From contig NZ_JAGZ01000005.1 in NCBI RefSeq assembly GCF_000526915.1, positions 186,001 through 250,000 of the forward strand: a stretch of DNA of 64,000 nucleotides. The letters run 5' to 3'. Below are positions 31,588 to 40,398 of this stretch, in pieces (the stretch's first letter is position 1; every line of letters begins with the position of its first letter). Origin of the DNA: Mycobacterium genavense ATCC 51234. GTDB taxonomy: Bacteria; Actinomycetota; Actinomycetes; Mycobacteriales; Mycobacteriaceae. The notes beneath the pieces were generated by a model, which had not been told where the DNA came from, made no database searches, and was given only the letters and a program-made list of their open reading frames with translations. Position numbers and translations under genes: made by a program.

Positions 31588-32652
31588 GTGCGAGACGTGC
31601 TTGCCGAATTAATGGAGATTTGGCGCGCTGGTGGCACCGCCGGTTTGGGAACCGTGGTGCGCACCTTTCGGTCGGCGCCGCGGCTGCCCGGAGCCTCGAT
31701 GGTGGTCGCGCCGGACGGCTCGGTGAGCGGCTCGGTGTCGGGGGGTTGCGTGGAAGGTGCTGTCTACCAAGCCGCCACCGAGGTGGCGGGGACCGGAGTA
31801 CCGCGGCTGGAACGCTACGGCGTCAGCGACGGCGACGCCTTCGCGGTCGGTCTGACATGCGGCGGTGTCATCGACATCTTCGTCGAAGCGATCTCGCAGA
31901 CCACTTTTCCCGAATTAGGCGCGGTCTCCGAGGACGTCGACGCGCAACGTCCCGTCGCGGTCGCGACCGTCATCGCCCATCCTGACCCGCAGTGGATCGG
32001 CCGCCGGCTCATCGTCGGCCGGGAGGTACAGGCGGGGTCACTGGGTTCGGCGCGCGCCGACGCCGCCGTCGCCGACGACGCCCGTGGGCTGCTCGCCGTG
32101 GGCCGCAGCGAGGTGCTCAAATACGGGCCCGACGGACAGCGGCTCGGCGAGGGCATGGAGGTGTTCGTATCCAGCTACGCCCCGCAGCCGCGGATGCTGG
32201 TGTTCGGCGCCATCGACTTCGCCGCGGCCCTGGCACAACAGGGCGCCTTCCTCGGGTACCGCGTCACGGTGTGCGACGCGCGTTCGGTGTTCGCGACGCG
32301 GGCCTGCTTCCCGTCGGCCGAGCATGTGGTGGTCGAGTGGCTGCACCGCTACCTCGCCGCGCAGGCAGCGGCCGGCGCGGTCGACGAGAACGCCGTGATC
32401 TGCGTGCTGACGCACGATCCCAAGTTCGACGTCCCGGTGCTGGAGGTGGCGCTGCGCCTGCCGCGGGTCGGGTATGTGGGGGCGATGGGCTCGCGGCGCA
32501 CGCACGACGACCGGATGCAGCGGCTGCGAGCTGCGGGGCTGACCGACACCGAGCTGAGTCGGCTGTCCAGCCCGATCGGCCTGGATCTGGGCGCCCGCAC
32601 ACCGGAGGAGACCGCGGTCTCCATCGCGGTCGACATCATCGCCCGCCGCTGA
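31588..32652 (+). CDS. XdhC/CoxI-family molybdenum hydroxylase maturation protein
   Basis: A 354-residue protein. The N-terminal XdhC domain has TAGLGTVVRTFRSAPRLPGA and SGSVSGGCVEGAVYQAA with the conserved Cys that binds sulfurated molybdenum cofactor. The C-terminal Rossmann-like domain has MLVFGAIDFAAALAQQGAFL and RVGYVGAMGSRRTHDDRM. It stabilises and inserts the cofactor into CoxL-type enzymes. GTG start at 31588, probably leaderless. It leads the cox cluster, then 171 bp without a gene precede coxM. Intact. Confidence 0.88.
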   Translation: MRDVLAELMEIWRAGGTAGLGTVVRTFRSAPRLPGASMVVAPDGSVSGSVSGGCVEGAVYQAATEVAGTGVPRLERYGVSDGDAFAVGLTCGGVIDIFVEAISQTTFPELGAVSEDVDAQRPVAVATVIAHPDPQWIGRRLIVGREVQAGSLGSARADAAVADDARGLLAVGRSEVLKYGPDGQRLGEGMEVFVSSYAPQPRMLVFGAIDFAAALAQQGAFLGYRVTVCDARSVFATRACFPSAEHVVVEWLHRYLAAQAAAGAVDENAVICVLTHDPKFDVPVLEVALRLPRVGYVGAMGSRRTHDDRMQRLRAAGLTDTELSRLSSPIGLDLGARTPEETAVSIAVDIIARR

Positions 32653-32823
32653 GGCGGCGGTGGTCGGCCACTGGCCCAACTGGTCGGCCGCATCCATCAC
32701 GAAGCGCCGGAGCAGCAGGTCATGGGCGAGTTCGAGGCGACTTCAACGATCCCTTAACTCGCTATTGACGCCCCCGTCGCAGCGCCCGACACTTGGGTTC
32801 CTCAGCCAAGTGAGGTGCGTCAC

Positions 32824-33705
32824 ATGCAGGTACCCGGCCCCTTCGAATACGAACGCGCAACCACTGTCGACCACGCCATCGGGCTACTGGATCGGTTGGG
32901 GGAGGGGGCGCGCGTGGTCGCCGGCGGACACAGCCTGCTGCCGATGATGAAGCTGCGCATCGCCAACCCCGAATACCTCGTCGACATCAACGACCTGGCG
33001 CTCGAACTCGGCTACGTGATCACCGACCCGACCCTGGCCCGCATCGGCGCCATGACCCGCCACCGCGAGCTGCTGGACTCCGACCCGCTGGCCGCCGTGT
33101 GCCCGATCTTCCGCGACGCCGAATGGGTGATCGCCGACCCGGTGATCCGCAATCGCGGCACCCTCGGAGGCTCGCTGTGCCAGGCCGATCCGGCCGAGGA
33201 CCTGTCGACCGTGTGCGAGGCGCTCGACGCGGTATGCCTGGCCCGCGGACCGTCGGGCGAACGGGAAATACCGATCGACGACTTCATCGTCGGGCCCTAC
33301 GAGACCGCGCTGGCCTTCAACGAGATGCTCGTCGAGGTACGAATCCCGGTGCGGCACAACACGTCAAGTGCTTACGCGAAAGTCGAACGGCGGGTGGGTG
33401 ATTGGGCTGTGGCGGCGGCGGGTGCGGCGCTTACCCGCGAGGGCGCCGCCATCGCGGCGGCCCGGCTGGGCCTGACCGCCGTCAACGTCGACTGCGCGGC
33501 ACTGGCCGACGTCGCGGCCGGGCTGGCCGGACGGCCAGCGACCGACGAGGTTTTCGCCGATGCGGGGCAGCGGGTCGCGCAAGCCTGCGACCCGGTGACC
33601 GACGTCCGCGGCACCGCCGAGTACAAGCGGCATCTGGCCGCCGAGCTGACCACTCGCACCTTGCGCACCGCCGCCGAGCGGGTGCGCGGACAAGGGAGCA
33701 ACTAG
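32824..33705 (+). CDS. coxM: Carbon monoxide dehydrogenase, medium (FAD) subunit
   Basis: A 293-residue FAD-binding subunit. The two flavin motifs are AGGHSLLPMMKLR (about 38-50) and NRGTLGGSLCQADPAEDL (about 112-129). I use the ATG at 32824; a GTG at 32815 is possible. It passes electrons from the iron-sulfur subunit to the quinone pool. The order coxM-coxS-coxL is that of form I CO dehydrogenases. It ends 2 bp before coxS. Intact. Confidence 0.9.
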   Translation: MQVPGPFEYERATTVDHAIGLLDRLGEGARVVAGGHSLLPMMKLRIANPEYLVDINDLALELGYVITDPTLARIGAMTRHRELLDSDPLAAVCPIFRDAEWVIADPVIRNRGTLGGSLCQADPAEDLSTVCEALDAVCLARGPSGEREIPIDDFIVGPYETALAFNEMLVEVRIPVRHNTSSAYAKVERRVGDWAVAAAGAALTREGAAIAAARLGLTAVNVDCAALADVAAGLAGRPATDEVFADAGQRVAQACDPVTDVRGTAEYKRHLAAELTTRTLRTAAERVRGQGSN

Positions 33706-33707
33706 CC

Positions 33708-34187
33708 ATGCAAGTGAATATGACCGTCAACGGCGAACAGGTGAGCGCCGACGTCGAGCCCCGGATGCTGCTCGTGCATTTCCTGCGTGATCACTTGCGG
33801 CTCACCGGGACTCACTGGGGCTGCGACACCAGCAACTGCGGAACCTGTGTGGTCGACATCGACGGCGTGCCGGTGAAATCCTGCACGATGCTCGCCGTGA
33901 TGGCCTCGGGTCACAGTGTGCGCACGGTCGAGGGCCTCGCCACCAACGGGCAGCTGGACCCCGTGCAAAAAGGCTTCATGCGCTGCCACGGCCTGCAGTG
34001 CGGCTTCTGCACACCGGGCATGATGATCACCGCCCGCGCCCTGCTGGACCGCGATCCCAACCCCGACGAGGAGACCATCCGGCGGGCGATCTCGGGCCAG
34101 ATCTGCCGCTGCACCGGATACACGACCATCGTGCGGTCCATTCAGTGGGCCGCGTCGCACGCAGCTCCCGTGGGGGCCGGATCATGA
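33708..34187 (+). CDS. coxS: Carbon monoxide dehydrogenase, small (2Fe-2S) subunit
   Basis: A 159-residue protein with two [2Fe-2S] clusters: the plant-ferredoxin type in HWGCDTSNCGTCVVD plus KSCTM, and the C-terminal helical type in QCGFCTPGM and QICRCTGYTTIV. It relays electrons from the molybdenum site in CoxL to FAD in CoxM. ATG at 33708. Its TGA overlaps the coxL start (ATGA). Intact. Confidence 0.95.
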   Translation: MQVNMTVNGEQVSADVEPRMLLVHFLRDHLRLTGTHWGCDTSNCGTCVVDIDGVPVKSCTMLAVMASGHSVRTVEGLATNGQLDPVQKGFMRCHGLQCGFCTPGMMITARALLDRDPNPDEETIRRAISGQICRCTGYTTIVRSIQWAASHAAPVGAGS

Positions 34188-36526
34188 CGACCATCGAATC
34201 GCGCCCGCCGTCCCCGGAAGACCTGACCGACAACGACCAAAAGCCGTGCGGTTACGGCCGGATGATGCGCAAGGAGGATCCGCGGTTCATCCGCGGCGGG
34301 GGTCGCTACGTCGACGACATCGCGCTGCCGGGCATGCTGCATCTGGCGATCCTGCGCTCGCCGTACGCGCACGCCACCATCGTCGGCATCGATGTGACTG
34401 TGGCACTTGCACATCCGAAGGTCAAGGCCGTGGTGACCGGCGCCGACCTGGCCGAGAAGGGGCTGGCCTGGATGCCGACGCTGTCCAACGACGTGCAGGC
34501 GGTGCTGGCCACCGACAAGGTGTGCTTCCAAGGTCAGGAGGTCGCGTTCGTCGTAGCCGAGGACCGGTATTCGGCGCGCGACGCACTGGAGCTGATCGAC
34601 GTCGAATACGACCCGCTGGAACCGGTCGTCGACGTGCGCACGGCGCTGGAGCCGTCGGCCCCGGTGATCCGGACCGACCTGGACGGCAAGACCGACAACC
34701 ACTGCTTCGACTGGGAAATCGGCGACGCGGCCGCCACCGACGCCGTGTTCGCCAAGGCCGACGTCGTCGTCAAGCAGGAGATCGTCTACCCCCGAGTGCA
34801 CCCGGCGCCGATGGAAACCTGTGGTGCGGTAGCCGACCTGGACCCGGTCACCGGCAAGCTGACGCTGTGGTCCACCAGCCAGGCACCGCACGCCCACCGC
34901 ACCCTGTACGCGTTGGTCGCCGGTCTGCCCGAGCACAAGATCCAGGTGATCTCGCTCGACATCGGCGGGGGATTCGGCGACAAGGTGCCGATCTATCCGG
35001 GTTACGTCTGCGCCATCGTCGGCTCGTTGCTGTTGGGCAAGCCGGTGAAGTGGATGGAGGACCGCAGCGAGAACCTGACCTCCACCGGCTTTGCCCGCGA
35101 CTACATCATGGTCGGCGAGATCGCCGCCACCAAAGACGGCAAGATTCTGGCGATCAGGTCCAACGTGCTGGCCGATCACGGCGTGTTCAACGGCACCGCG
35201 GCGCCGGTGAAGTACCCGGCCGGCTTTTTCGGGGTGTTCACCGGCAGCTACGACATCGAGGCCGCGTACTGCCACATGACCGCGGTGTACACCAACAAGG
35301 CACCCGGCGGCGTGGCGTACGCGTGTTCTTTCCGGATCACCGAGGCCGTGTATTTCGTTGAGCGGCTGGTCGATTGGCTCGCGTTCGAGCTGATGGACCC
35401 GGCCGAGCTGCGGTTGCGAAACCTGTTGCGGCCCGAGCAGTTCCCGTACCGCAGTAAGACCGGCTGGGTGTACGACTCCGGCGATTACGAGACCACCATG
35501 CGCAAGGCCATGGACATGATCGGCTACGACGCGCTGCGGGCCGAGCAGCGGGAGCGGCGCGAGCGCGGCGAGCTGATGGGCATCGGCATGTCGTTCTTCA
35601 CCGAGGTCGTCGGTGCCGGCCCGCGCAAGGACATGGACATCCTCGGCCTCGGCATGGCCGACGGCTGCGAGTTACGGGTGCACCCCACCGGCAAGGCGGT
35701 GGTGCGGCTTTCGGTGCAGACGCAGGGCCAGGGCCATGAGACGACGTTCGCTCAGATCGTCGCCGAGGAGCTGGGCATTCCGCCCGACGACATCGACGTG
35801 GTGCACGGCGACACCGACCAGACCCCGTTCGGGCTGGGCACCTACGGCAGCCGGTCCACGCCGGTGTCCGGGGCGGCCGCGGCCCTGGTGGCCCGCAAGG
35901 TCCGGGACAAGGCGAAGATCATCGCGTCGGGCATGCTCGAGGTGTCGGTGGCCGACTTGGATTGGGAGAAAGGCAAATTCCACGTCAAGGGCGACCCGTC
36001 CGCGGCGGTCACGATTGCCGACATCGCGATGCGTGCGCACGGGGCCGGCGATCTGCCGGAGGGTATCGAGGGTGGGCTGGACGCCCAGATCTGCTACAAC
36101 CCGGAGAACCTGACCTATCCCTACGGTGCATATTTCTGCGTGGTGGACGTGGATCCGGGCACCGCGGTGGTCAAGGTGCGGCGTTTCCTGGCCGTCGACG
36201 ACTGCGATACCCGGATCAACCCGATGATCATCGAGGGTCAGGTCCACGGCGGCATCGTCGACGGCATCGGGATGGCACTGATGGAGATGATCGCCTTCGA
36301 CGACGAAGGCAACTGTCTGGGCGGGTCGCTGATGGATTACCTGATCCCGACCGCGGTCGAGGTGCCGCATCTGGAGACCGGGTTCACCGTGACGCCGTCG
36401 CCGCATCACCCGATCGGGGCGAAGGGCATCGGCGAATCGGCGACCGTAGGCTCACCGCCCGCGGTGGTCAACGCGGTGGTGGATGCGTGGCGCCGTTCGG
36501 GGTTCGGCACGCCGATATGCCGCTGA
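34184..36526 (+). CDS. coxL: Carbon monoxide dehydrogenase, large (Mo-Cu) subunit, form I
   Basis: A 780-residue catalytic subunit. The active-site loop is GVAYACSFRITEA with Cys381; AYxCSFR is the form I signature, the Cys carrying copper. DIGGGFGDKVP, QTQGQGHETTF and the catalytic Glu in GAKGIGESATVG (Glu751) bind the molybdopterin-cytosine cofactor. It oxidises CO to CO2, letting mycobacteria draw energy from atmospheric CO. ATG at 34184 overlaps coxS. All key residues are present and the frame is fully open. Confidence 0.95.
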   Translation: MTTIESRPPSPEDLTDNDQKPCGYGRMMRKEDPRFIRGGGRYVDDIALPGMLHLAILRSPYAHATIVGIDVTVALAHPKVKAVVTGADLAEKGLAWMPTLSNDVQAVLATDKVCFQGQEVAFVVAEDRYSARDALELIDVEYDPLEPVVDVRTALEPSAPVIRTDLDGKTDNHCFDWEIGDAAATDAVFAKADVVVKQEIVYPRVHPAPMETCGAVADLDPVTGKLTLWSTSQAPHAHRTLYALVAGLPEHKIQVISLDIGGGFGDKVPIYPGYVCAIVGSLLLGKPVKWMEDRSENLTSTGFARDYIMVGEIAATKDGKILAIRSNVLADHGVFNGTAAPVKYPAGFFGVFTGSYDIEAAYCHMTAVYTNKAPGGVAYACSFRITEAVYFVERLVDWLAFELMDPAELRLRNLLRPEQFPYRSKTGWVYDSGDYETTMRKAMDMIGYDALRAEQRERRERGELMGIGMSFFTEVVGAGPRKDMDILGLGMADGCELRVHPTGKAVVRLSVQTQGQGHETTFAQIVAEELGIPPDDIDVVHGDTDQTPFGLGTYGSRSTPVSGAAAALVARKVRDKAKIIASGMLEVSVADLDWEKGKFHVKGDPSAAVTIADIAMRAHGAGDLPEGIEGGLDAQICYNPENLTYPYGAYFCVVDVDPGTAVVKVRRFLAVDDCDTRINPMIIEGQVHGGIVDGIGMALMEMIAFDDEGNCLGGSLMDYLIPTAVEVPHLETGFTVTPSPHHPIGAKGIGESATVGSPPAVVNAVVDAWRRSGFGTPICR

Positions 36527-36575
36527 TACCGTCGCGGGTCTGGGAGGCCATGCAGGGCAGAGCGAGGCCACCGAT

Positions 36576-37460
36576 TTGACGGCGATCAGCGAGCGGGCTC
36601 GGCAACTGTTGGCGGCGCGAACACCGTTCGTGCACGCCACGGTGGTGCGCGCCGCCCCGCCCACGTCGGCGTATCCCGGTGACGAAGCAATCCTGTTGGC
36701 GGACGGAACAATTGAGGGGTTCGTCGGCGGGCAGTGCGCGCAGAACTCGGTGCGCAAGGCGGCGCTGGGTGTGTTGCAGGCTGGTGAAAGTGTGCTGCTG
36801 CGCGTGCTGCCCGACGGCGATGTGCATTTCCCCGAGGCCGCCGGCGCCTGCGTGGTGGTCAACCCGTGTCTGTCCGGCGGGTCGCTGGAGATCTTCCTGA
36901 CCCCGCAACTGCCCGCCCCGCTGATCCGGATCTACGGCGCCACCCCGATCGCCGACGCGTTGCTCGACGTGTGCCGGGTGCTCGGCTACGACGCCCACCG
37001 AGACACCCCCGGCGACCTGTCCGACACCACCGCTGTGGTGATCGCCAGCCACGGCGGACCGGAAGCCGAAATCATCCGCGCGGCATTGGATAACGGCGTC
37101 GGCTATATCGGCCTGGTGGCCAGCCGGGTCCGCGGCGAGTCGATCCTGAAGGATTTCGAACTCTCCGACGCCGAGCGGTCCCGCATCCACACTCCGGTCG
37201 GATTGCGCATCGGCGCCAAGACCCCCGTGGAGATCGCGGTGTCGATCGCGGCCGAACTGATCGCCTCGGTGCGCGACGGCAGCCTGACCCGGCTGAGGGC
37301 CCCGGCGACCGGCGTCCCGAACCAGGCGGTCGATCCGGTGTGCGGCATGACCGTGCCGATCGGGCCCGCCACCGAACACCTGGAGCTGGCCGGCACCGAC
37401 TACTGGTTCTGCTGCCCGGGATGCCGATCGGCATTCGCCGCCGAAAAAGCCGACACATGA
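36576..37460 (+). CDS. XdhC-family maturation protein with a C-terminal YHS metal-binding domain
   Basis: About 294 residues from a TTG at 36576; the start is uncertain, since no ATG or GTG fits well and the frame is open further upstream. The XdhC part has FVHATVVRAAPPTSAYPGDE and EGFVGGQCAQNSVRKAAL with the conserved Cys, then RIYGATPIADALLDVCRVLG. The C-terminus VDPVCGMTVPIG and WFCCPGCRSAFAAEK is a YHS/TRASH-type metal-binding module. It may handle molybdenum cofactor and a soft metal such as copper for CoxL. Its TGA overlaps the MoxR start. Confidence 0.8.
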   Translation: MTAISERARQLLAARTPFVHATVVRAAPPTSAYPGDEAILLADGTIEGFVGGQCAQNSVRKAALGVLQAGESVLLRVLPDGDVHFPEAAGACVVVNPCLSGGSLEIFLTPQLPAPLIRIYGATPIADALLDVCRVLGYDAHRDTPGDLSDTTAVVIASHGGPEAEIIRAALDNGVGYIGLVASRVRGESILKDFELSDAERSRIHTPVGLRIGAKTPVEIAVSIAAELIASVRDGSLTRLRAPATGVPNQAVDPVCGMTVPIGPATEHLELAGTDYWFCCPGCRSAFAAEKADT

Positions 37461-38335
37461 CGCCGTCGGTGTTCAGCAGCCCCGACGACGTGGTGTGCCT
37501 GTTCGACGCGAGGGATGATCTGCTCGACACCGGCACGGCGTCGGCGATCTATCTGGCCGTCACGCTCGGCAGGCCGCTGCTACTCGAGGGTGAACCGGGA
37601 GTCGGCAAGACCACGGCCGCGAAAACCCTTGCGGCGGTGCTGAACACCCCAATGGTGCGGCTGCAATGCTACGAGGGATTGACCGCGAACGAGGCGCTGT
37701 ACGACTGGAACTACCAACGCCAGCTGCTGTCCATCCGCCTGGCCGAGGCGCGTGGTACCGGTATCGAGGAAGCCGATCTGTACACCGAGACCTATCTGGT
37801 GGACCGGCCGATTCTGCACTGCGTGCGTCACCGCGGGCCGACGCCCCCGGTGCTGTTGATCGACGAAATCGACCGGGCCGACGACGAATTCGAGGCGCTG
37901 CTGCTGGAGTTTCTCGGCGAGTCCGCGGTCACCGTCCCCGAACTCGGCACTTTCGTCGCCGAGCAGCCGCCGATCGCGGTGCTCACCTCGAACCGCAGCC
38001 GCGACCTGCACGACGCGCTGCGCCGGCGCTGCCTTTACCACTGGATCGACTATCCCGAACCGGCCCGGGCCGCCGCGATCGTCCGGCGCACGGTGCCGGG
38101 CGCGTCCGCGCCGCTGATCCAGCAGGCCACCCAGTTCGTCGGCAGTGCACGCGATCTCGACCTGGACAAGCCGCCCGGGGTGGCCGAGACCATCGATTGG
38201 GTGGCCGCCCTGGTGTCGCTGGGCGTCGCGAACCTCGTCGACGATTCCGCCGTCATGAGTTTGGGGGCACTGGCCAAGACGCCCGACGACCGTACCCTGA
38301 TCCGCGACGCTTTCACCGAGTACAGCCGCACCTGA
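37457..38335 (+). CDS. MoxR-type AAA+ ATPase (CoxD-like)
   Basis: A 292-residue AAA+ protein. Walker A is [18 protein letters not shown], Walker B is PPVLLIDEIDRADDEFEALL, and the sensor region is IAVLTSNRSRDLHDALRRRC. In CO-oxidising bacteria CoxD reshapes the apo-enzyme so the Cu-S-Mo site can form, working with the VWA protein CoxE. ATG at 37457 overlaps the previous stop. Intact. As I recall, M. tuberculosis has a MobA-like gene between these two; here it is missing. Confidence 0.9.
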   Translation: MTPSVFSSPDDVVCLFDARDDLLDTGTASAIYLAVTLGRPLLLEGEPGVGKTTAAKTLAAVLNTPMVRLQCYEGLTANEALYDWNYQRQLLSIRLAEARGTGIEEADLYTETYLVDRPILHCVRHRGPTPPVLLIDEIDRADDEFEALLLEFLGESAVTVPELGTFVAEQPPIAVLTSNRSRDLHDALRRRCLYHWIDYPEPARAAAIVRRTVPGASAPLIQQATQFVGSARDLDLDKPPGVAETIDWVAALVSLGVANLVDDSAVMSLGALAKTPDDRTLIRDAFTEYSRT

Positions 38336-38348
38336 GAGGACCCGCAGC

Positions 38349-39080
38349 ATGAAGATCGCCAACCAGTTCACCGTCAGCGCGCCCATCGACCGGGCCTGGG
38401 ATGTGCTGTGCGACCTGGAACAGGTGATCCCGCTGATGCCGGGCGCCCAGCTGACCGGCCACGAGGGCGAGGACTACCTCGGCAAGGTCAAGGTCAAAAT
38501 GGGCCCGGTGACCAGCGAATTCAGCGGCAAGGTGCGCTTCGTCGAGCAGGATCGCGAGCAGTACCGCGCGGTCATCGACGGAAAGGGTAAGGAAGCGCGC
38601 GGCACCGGCAACGCGGCCGCCACCGTCACGGCGCAGCTGCACGCCGACGGGGAGCGCACCAGCGTGACCGTCGACACCGACCTGAAGATCGTCGGCAAGC
38701 TGGCCCAGTTCGGCAGCGGCATGCTGAAGCAGGTGTCGGAGAAATTGCTGGGCCAGTTCGTGGAATCGCTGGAAGCAAAGCTGGCCGCCGAGAAGGGCGG
38801 AGCGTCCGAGGCTCCGACCGGCGCACCGACGGGGGCGAGCCCGGTCGCCGCGGCGGGCAACTCGCACGCGGCCGGCAACTCGCACGCGGCTGCCGAGGAG
38901 TCCACCCCGGCCTGGCCGGCCAACCCGGTCCCGGGAACCGGCCAATCTCCCGCCGCCGAGCCCGAGCCCATTGATCTGCTGCAGCTGGCCGGTGGTGACC
39001 AGCTCGAGAAGTACGCCGCCCCGGCGGTGGTAGCGCTGGCCGCGCTGGTGCTGATCTGGCTGCTGCTGCGGCGGCGTTAG
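38349..39080 (+). CDS. CoxG-like SRPBCC protein with C-terminal membrane anchor
   Basis: A 243-residue protein. Residues 1-145 are a CoxG/SRPBCC lipid-binding fold (MKIANQFTVSAPIDRAWDVL, then LMPGAQLTGHEGEDYLGKVK). A low-complexity Ala/Pro linker contains a tandem duplication (AAGNSHAAGNSHAA). The tail has one helix, APAVVALAALVLIWLLLRRR. CoxG is known to recruit CO dehydrogenase to the membrane and to transport menaquinone to it, which fits the anchor. ATG at 38349. Intact. Confidence 0.88.
   Translation: MKIANQFTVSAPIDRAWDVLCDLEQVIPLMPGAQLTGHEGEDYLGKVKVKMGPVTSEFSGKVRFVEQDREQYRAVIDGKGKEARGTGNAAATVTAQLHADGERTSVTVDTDLKIVGKLAQFGSGMLKQVSEKLLGQFVESLEAKLAAEKGGASEAPTGAPTGASPVAAAGNSHAAGNSHAAAEESTPAWPANPVPGTGQSPAAEPEPIDLLQLAGGDQLEKYAAPAVVALAALVLIWLLLRRR
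38851..38886 (+). repeat. 18-bp tandem duplication in the CoxG linker
   Basis: Two 18-bp units (38851-38868 and 38869-38886) differ at one base and encode the repeated AAGNSH. In-frame slippage in a disordered linker; the copy number may vary between strains. Confidence 0.8.
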
Positions 39081-39105
39081 CGGGCTGGTCGACACCCCCC
39101 TGCTG

Positions 39106-40272
39106 TTGCGGGGCGTCGATTGTGCGGCGCTCGTGACAGCGCTGGTCGCCCGGCTGCGCGGCGTCGGGGTGTCGGTATCGGCCAGCGGTCCGGCGAGTTT
39201 TGTCCAGGCGCTGCGAAAGCTGGCTCCGGACAACACGTTTGCGTTGTACTGGGCGGCCAGGCTGACGCTGGTCAACCGGATGGAGGATCTGGGCGCCTTC
39301 GACGAAGTGTTTGCCGCGGTGTTCGGCACGGCCGATCCCGACGCAACGTCCGACTCAGCGCTGCCGCTGCCGGGGCCCAAAACACCGGCCGCGGGCACGG
39401 TGCGTCCGGGTGGCAGCGGGCCGGGGTCGACGCAACAGCTGCCCTGGGTGACGCGGTCCGTCGCCACCGGCGCCGACACGGCAAGCTCGAGCATCCTGCT
39501 CCCCGACGTGCTGCCTAGCCGGATCGCGGCGCTGGCCGACGAGCCGTTCGACCGTTTCGATCCCGAAGACCTTCGCCTGCTTGGTATTTGGCTGGAAGCG
39601 ACCGTGGCGCGCTGGCCGCGACGGCGCAGCCTGCGATTCGAGCCCAGCCCGGCCGGAAAGCGAATCGACCTGCGGGCCACCATGAACGCCTCGCGGTCGA
39701 CCGGCTGGGAGTCGATGGTGCTGGAGCGGACCCGGCCGCGCCGACGGCCTCGGCGGGTCGTGCTGCTCTGCGACGTCAGCCGGTCGATGCAGCCCTATGC
39801 CGCGGTCTATCTGCATTTGATGAGAGCGGTGTTGCGCCAGGCTGGAACTCGGCCCGAGGTGTTCGCGTTCTCGACGTCGCTGACCAGGCTCACCTCGGTG
39901 CTGTCGCACCGATCGGCCGAGGTGGCGCTGCAGCGGGCCAAGGCCCGGGTCACCGACCGCTACGGCGGCACGTTCATCGGCCGCAGCGTGGCCGCGCTGC
40001 TCGCCTCGCCGCACGGCAACGCGCTGCGCGGCGCCGTGGTGATCATCGCCTCCGACGGCTGGGACAGTGATCCCCCCGCCGAGCTGGAACACGCGATGGC
40101 CCGGCTGCGCCGGCGCGCCGAGCTGCTGGTCTGGCTCAATCCTCGTGCGGCACAGCGGGACTTCGAGCCGCTGGCCGGTTCGATGGCGGCGGCCTTGCCC
40201 TACTGCGATCTGTTTGTGCCGGCGCACTCGCTGACCGGGCTGCGCCGATTGCTGCTCGAATTGTGCCGTTGA
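39106..40272 (+). CDS. VWA-domain protein, CoxE-like
   Basis: About 388 residues from a TTG at 39106 (the exact start is unclear). The C-terminal von Willebrand A domain begins RRVVLLCDVSRSMQPYAAVY, with DxSxS for the metal site, and includes VFAFSTSLTRLT and AVVIIASDGWDSDPP. CoxE partners with the MoxR ATPase CoxD in maturing the CO dehydrogenase active site. Last gene of the cox cluster, 25 bp after CoxG. Intact. Confidence 0.88.
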   Translation: MRGVDCAALVTALVARLRGVGVSVSASGPASFVQALRKLAPDNTFALYWAARLTLVNRMEDLGAFDEVFAAVFGTADPDATSDSALPLPGPKTPAAGTVRPGGSGPGSTQQLPWVTRSVATGADTASSSILLPDVLPSRIAALADEPFDRFDPEDLRLLGIWLEATVARWPRRRSLRFEPSPAGKRIDLRATMNASRSTGWESMVLERTRPRRRPRRVVLLCDVSRSMQPYAAVYLHLMRAVLRQAGTRPEVFAFSTSLTRLTSVLSHRSAEVALQRAKARVTDRYGGTFIGRSVAALLASPHGNALRGAVVIIASDGWDSDPPAELEHAMARLRRRAELLVWLNPRAAQRDFEPLAGSMAAALPYCDLFVPAHSLTGLRRLLLELCR

Positions 40273-40398
40273 GAGCCACGGCCGTCCGGCCGCGGCGTTG
40301 CGTGTGCGGCCACAGGGCAGCCACGCCGATCCGGGCCGCCGCGGCTGACTGCGCACTCGGCATCACCCCGGCACACGGATGAGGCAGGATCGGTAGGC

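Noticed and set aside
38851-38886. Tandem repeat considered as a CRISPR-like or regulatory array
   Set aside because: Only two 18-bp units, in frame, within a low-complexity linker of the CoxG protein.
39090-39110. CCCCCCTGCTGTTGC at the start of the CoxE gene resembling the direct-repeat promoter motif
   Set aside because: It is in or at the start of the coding sequence, has no second copy 23 bp away and no TACCGT box.
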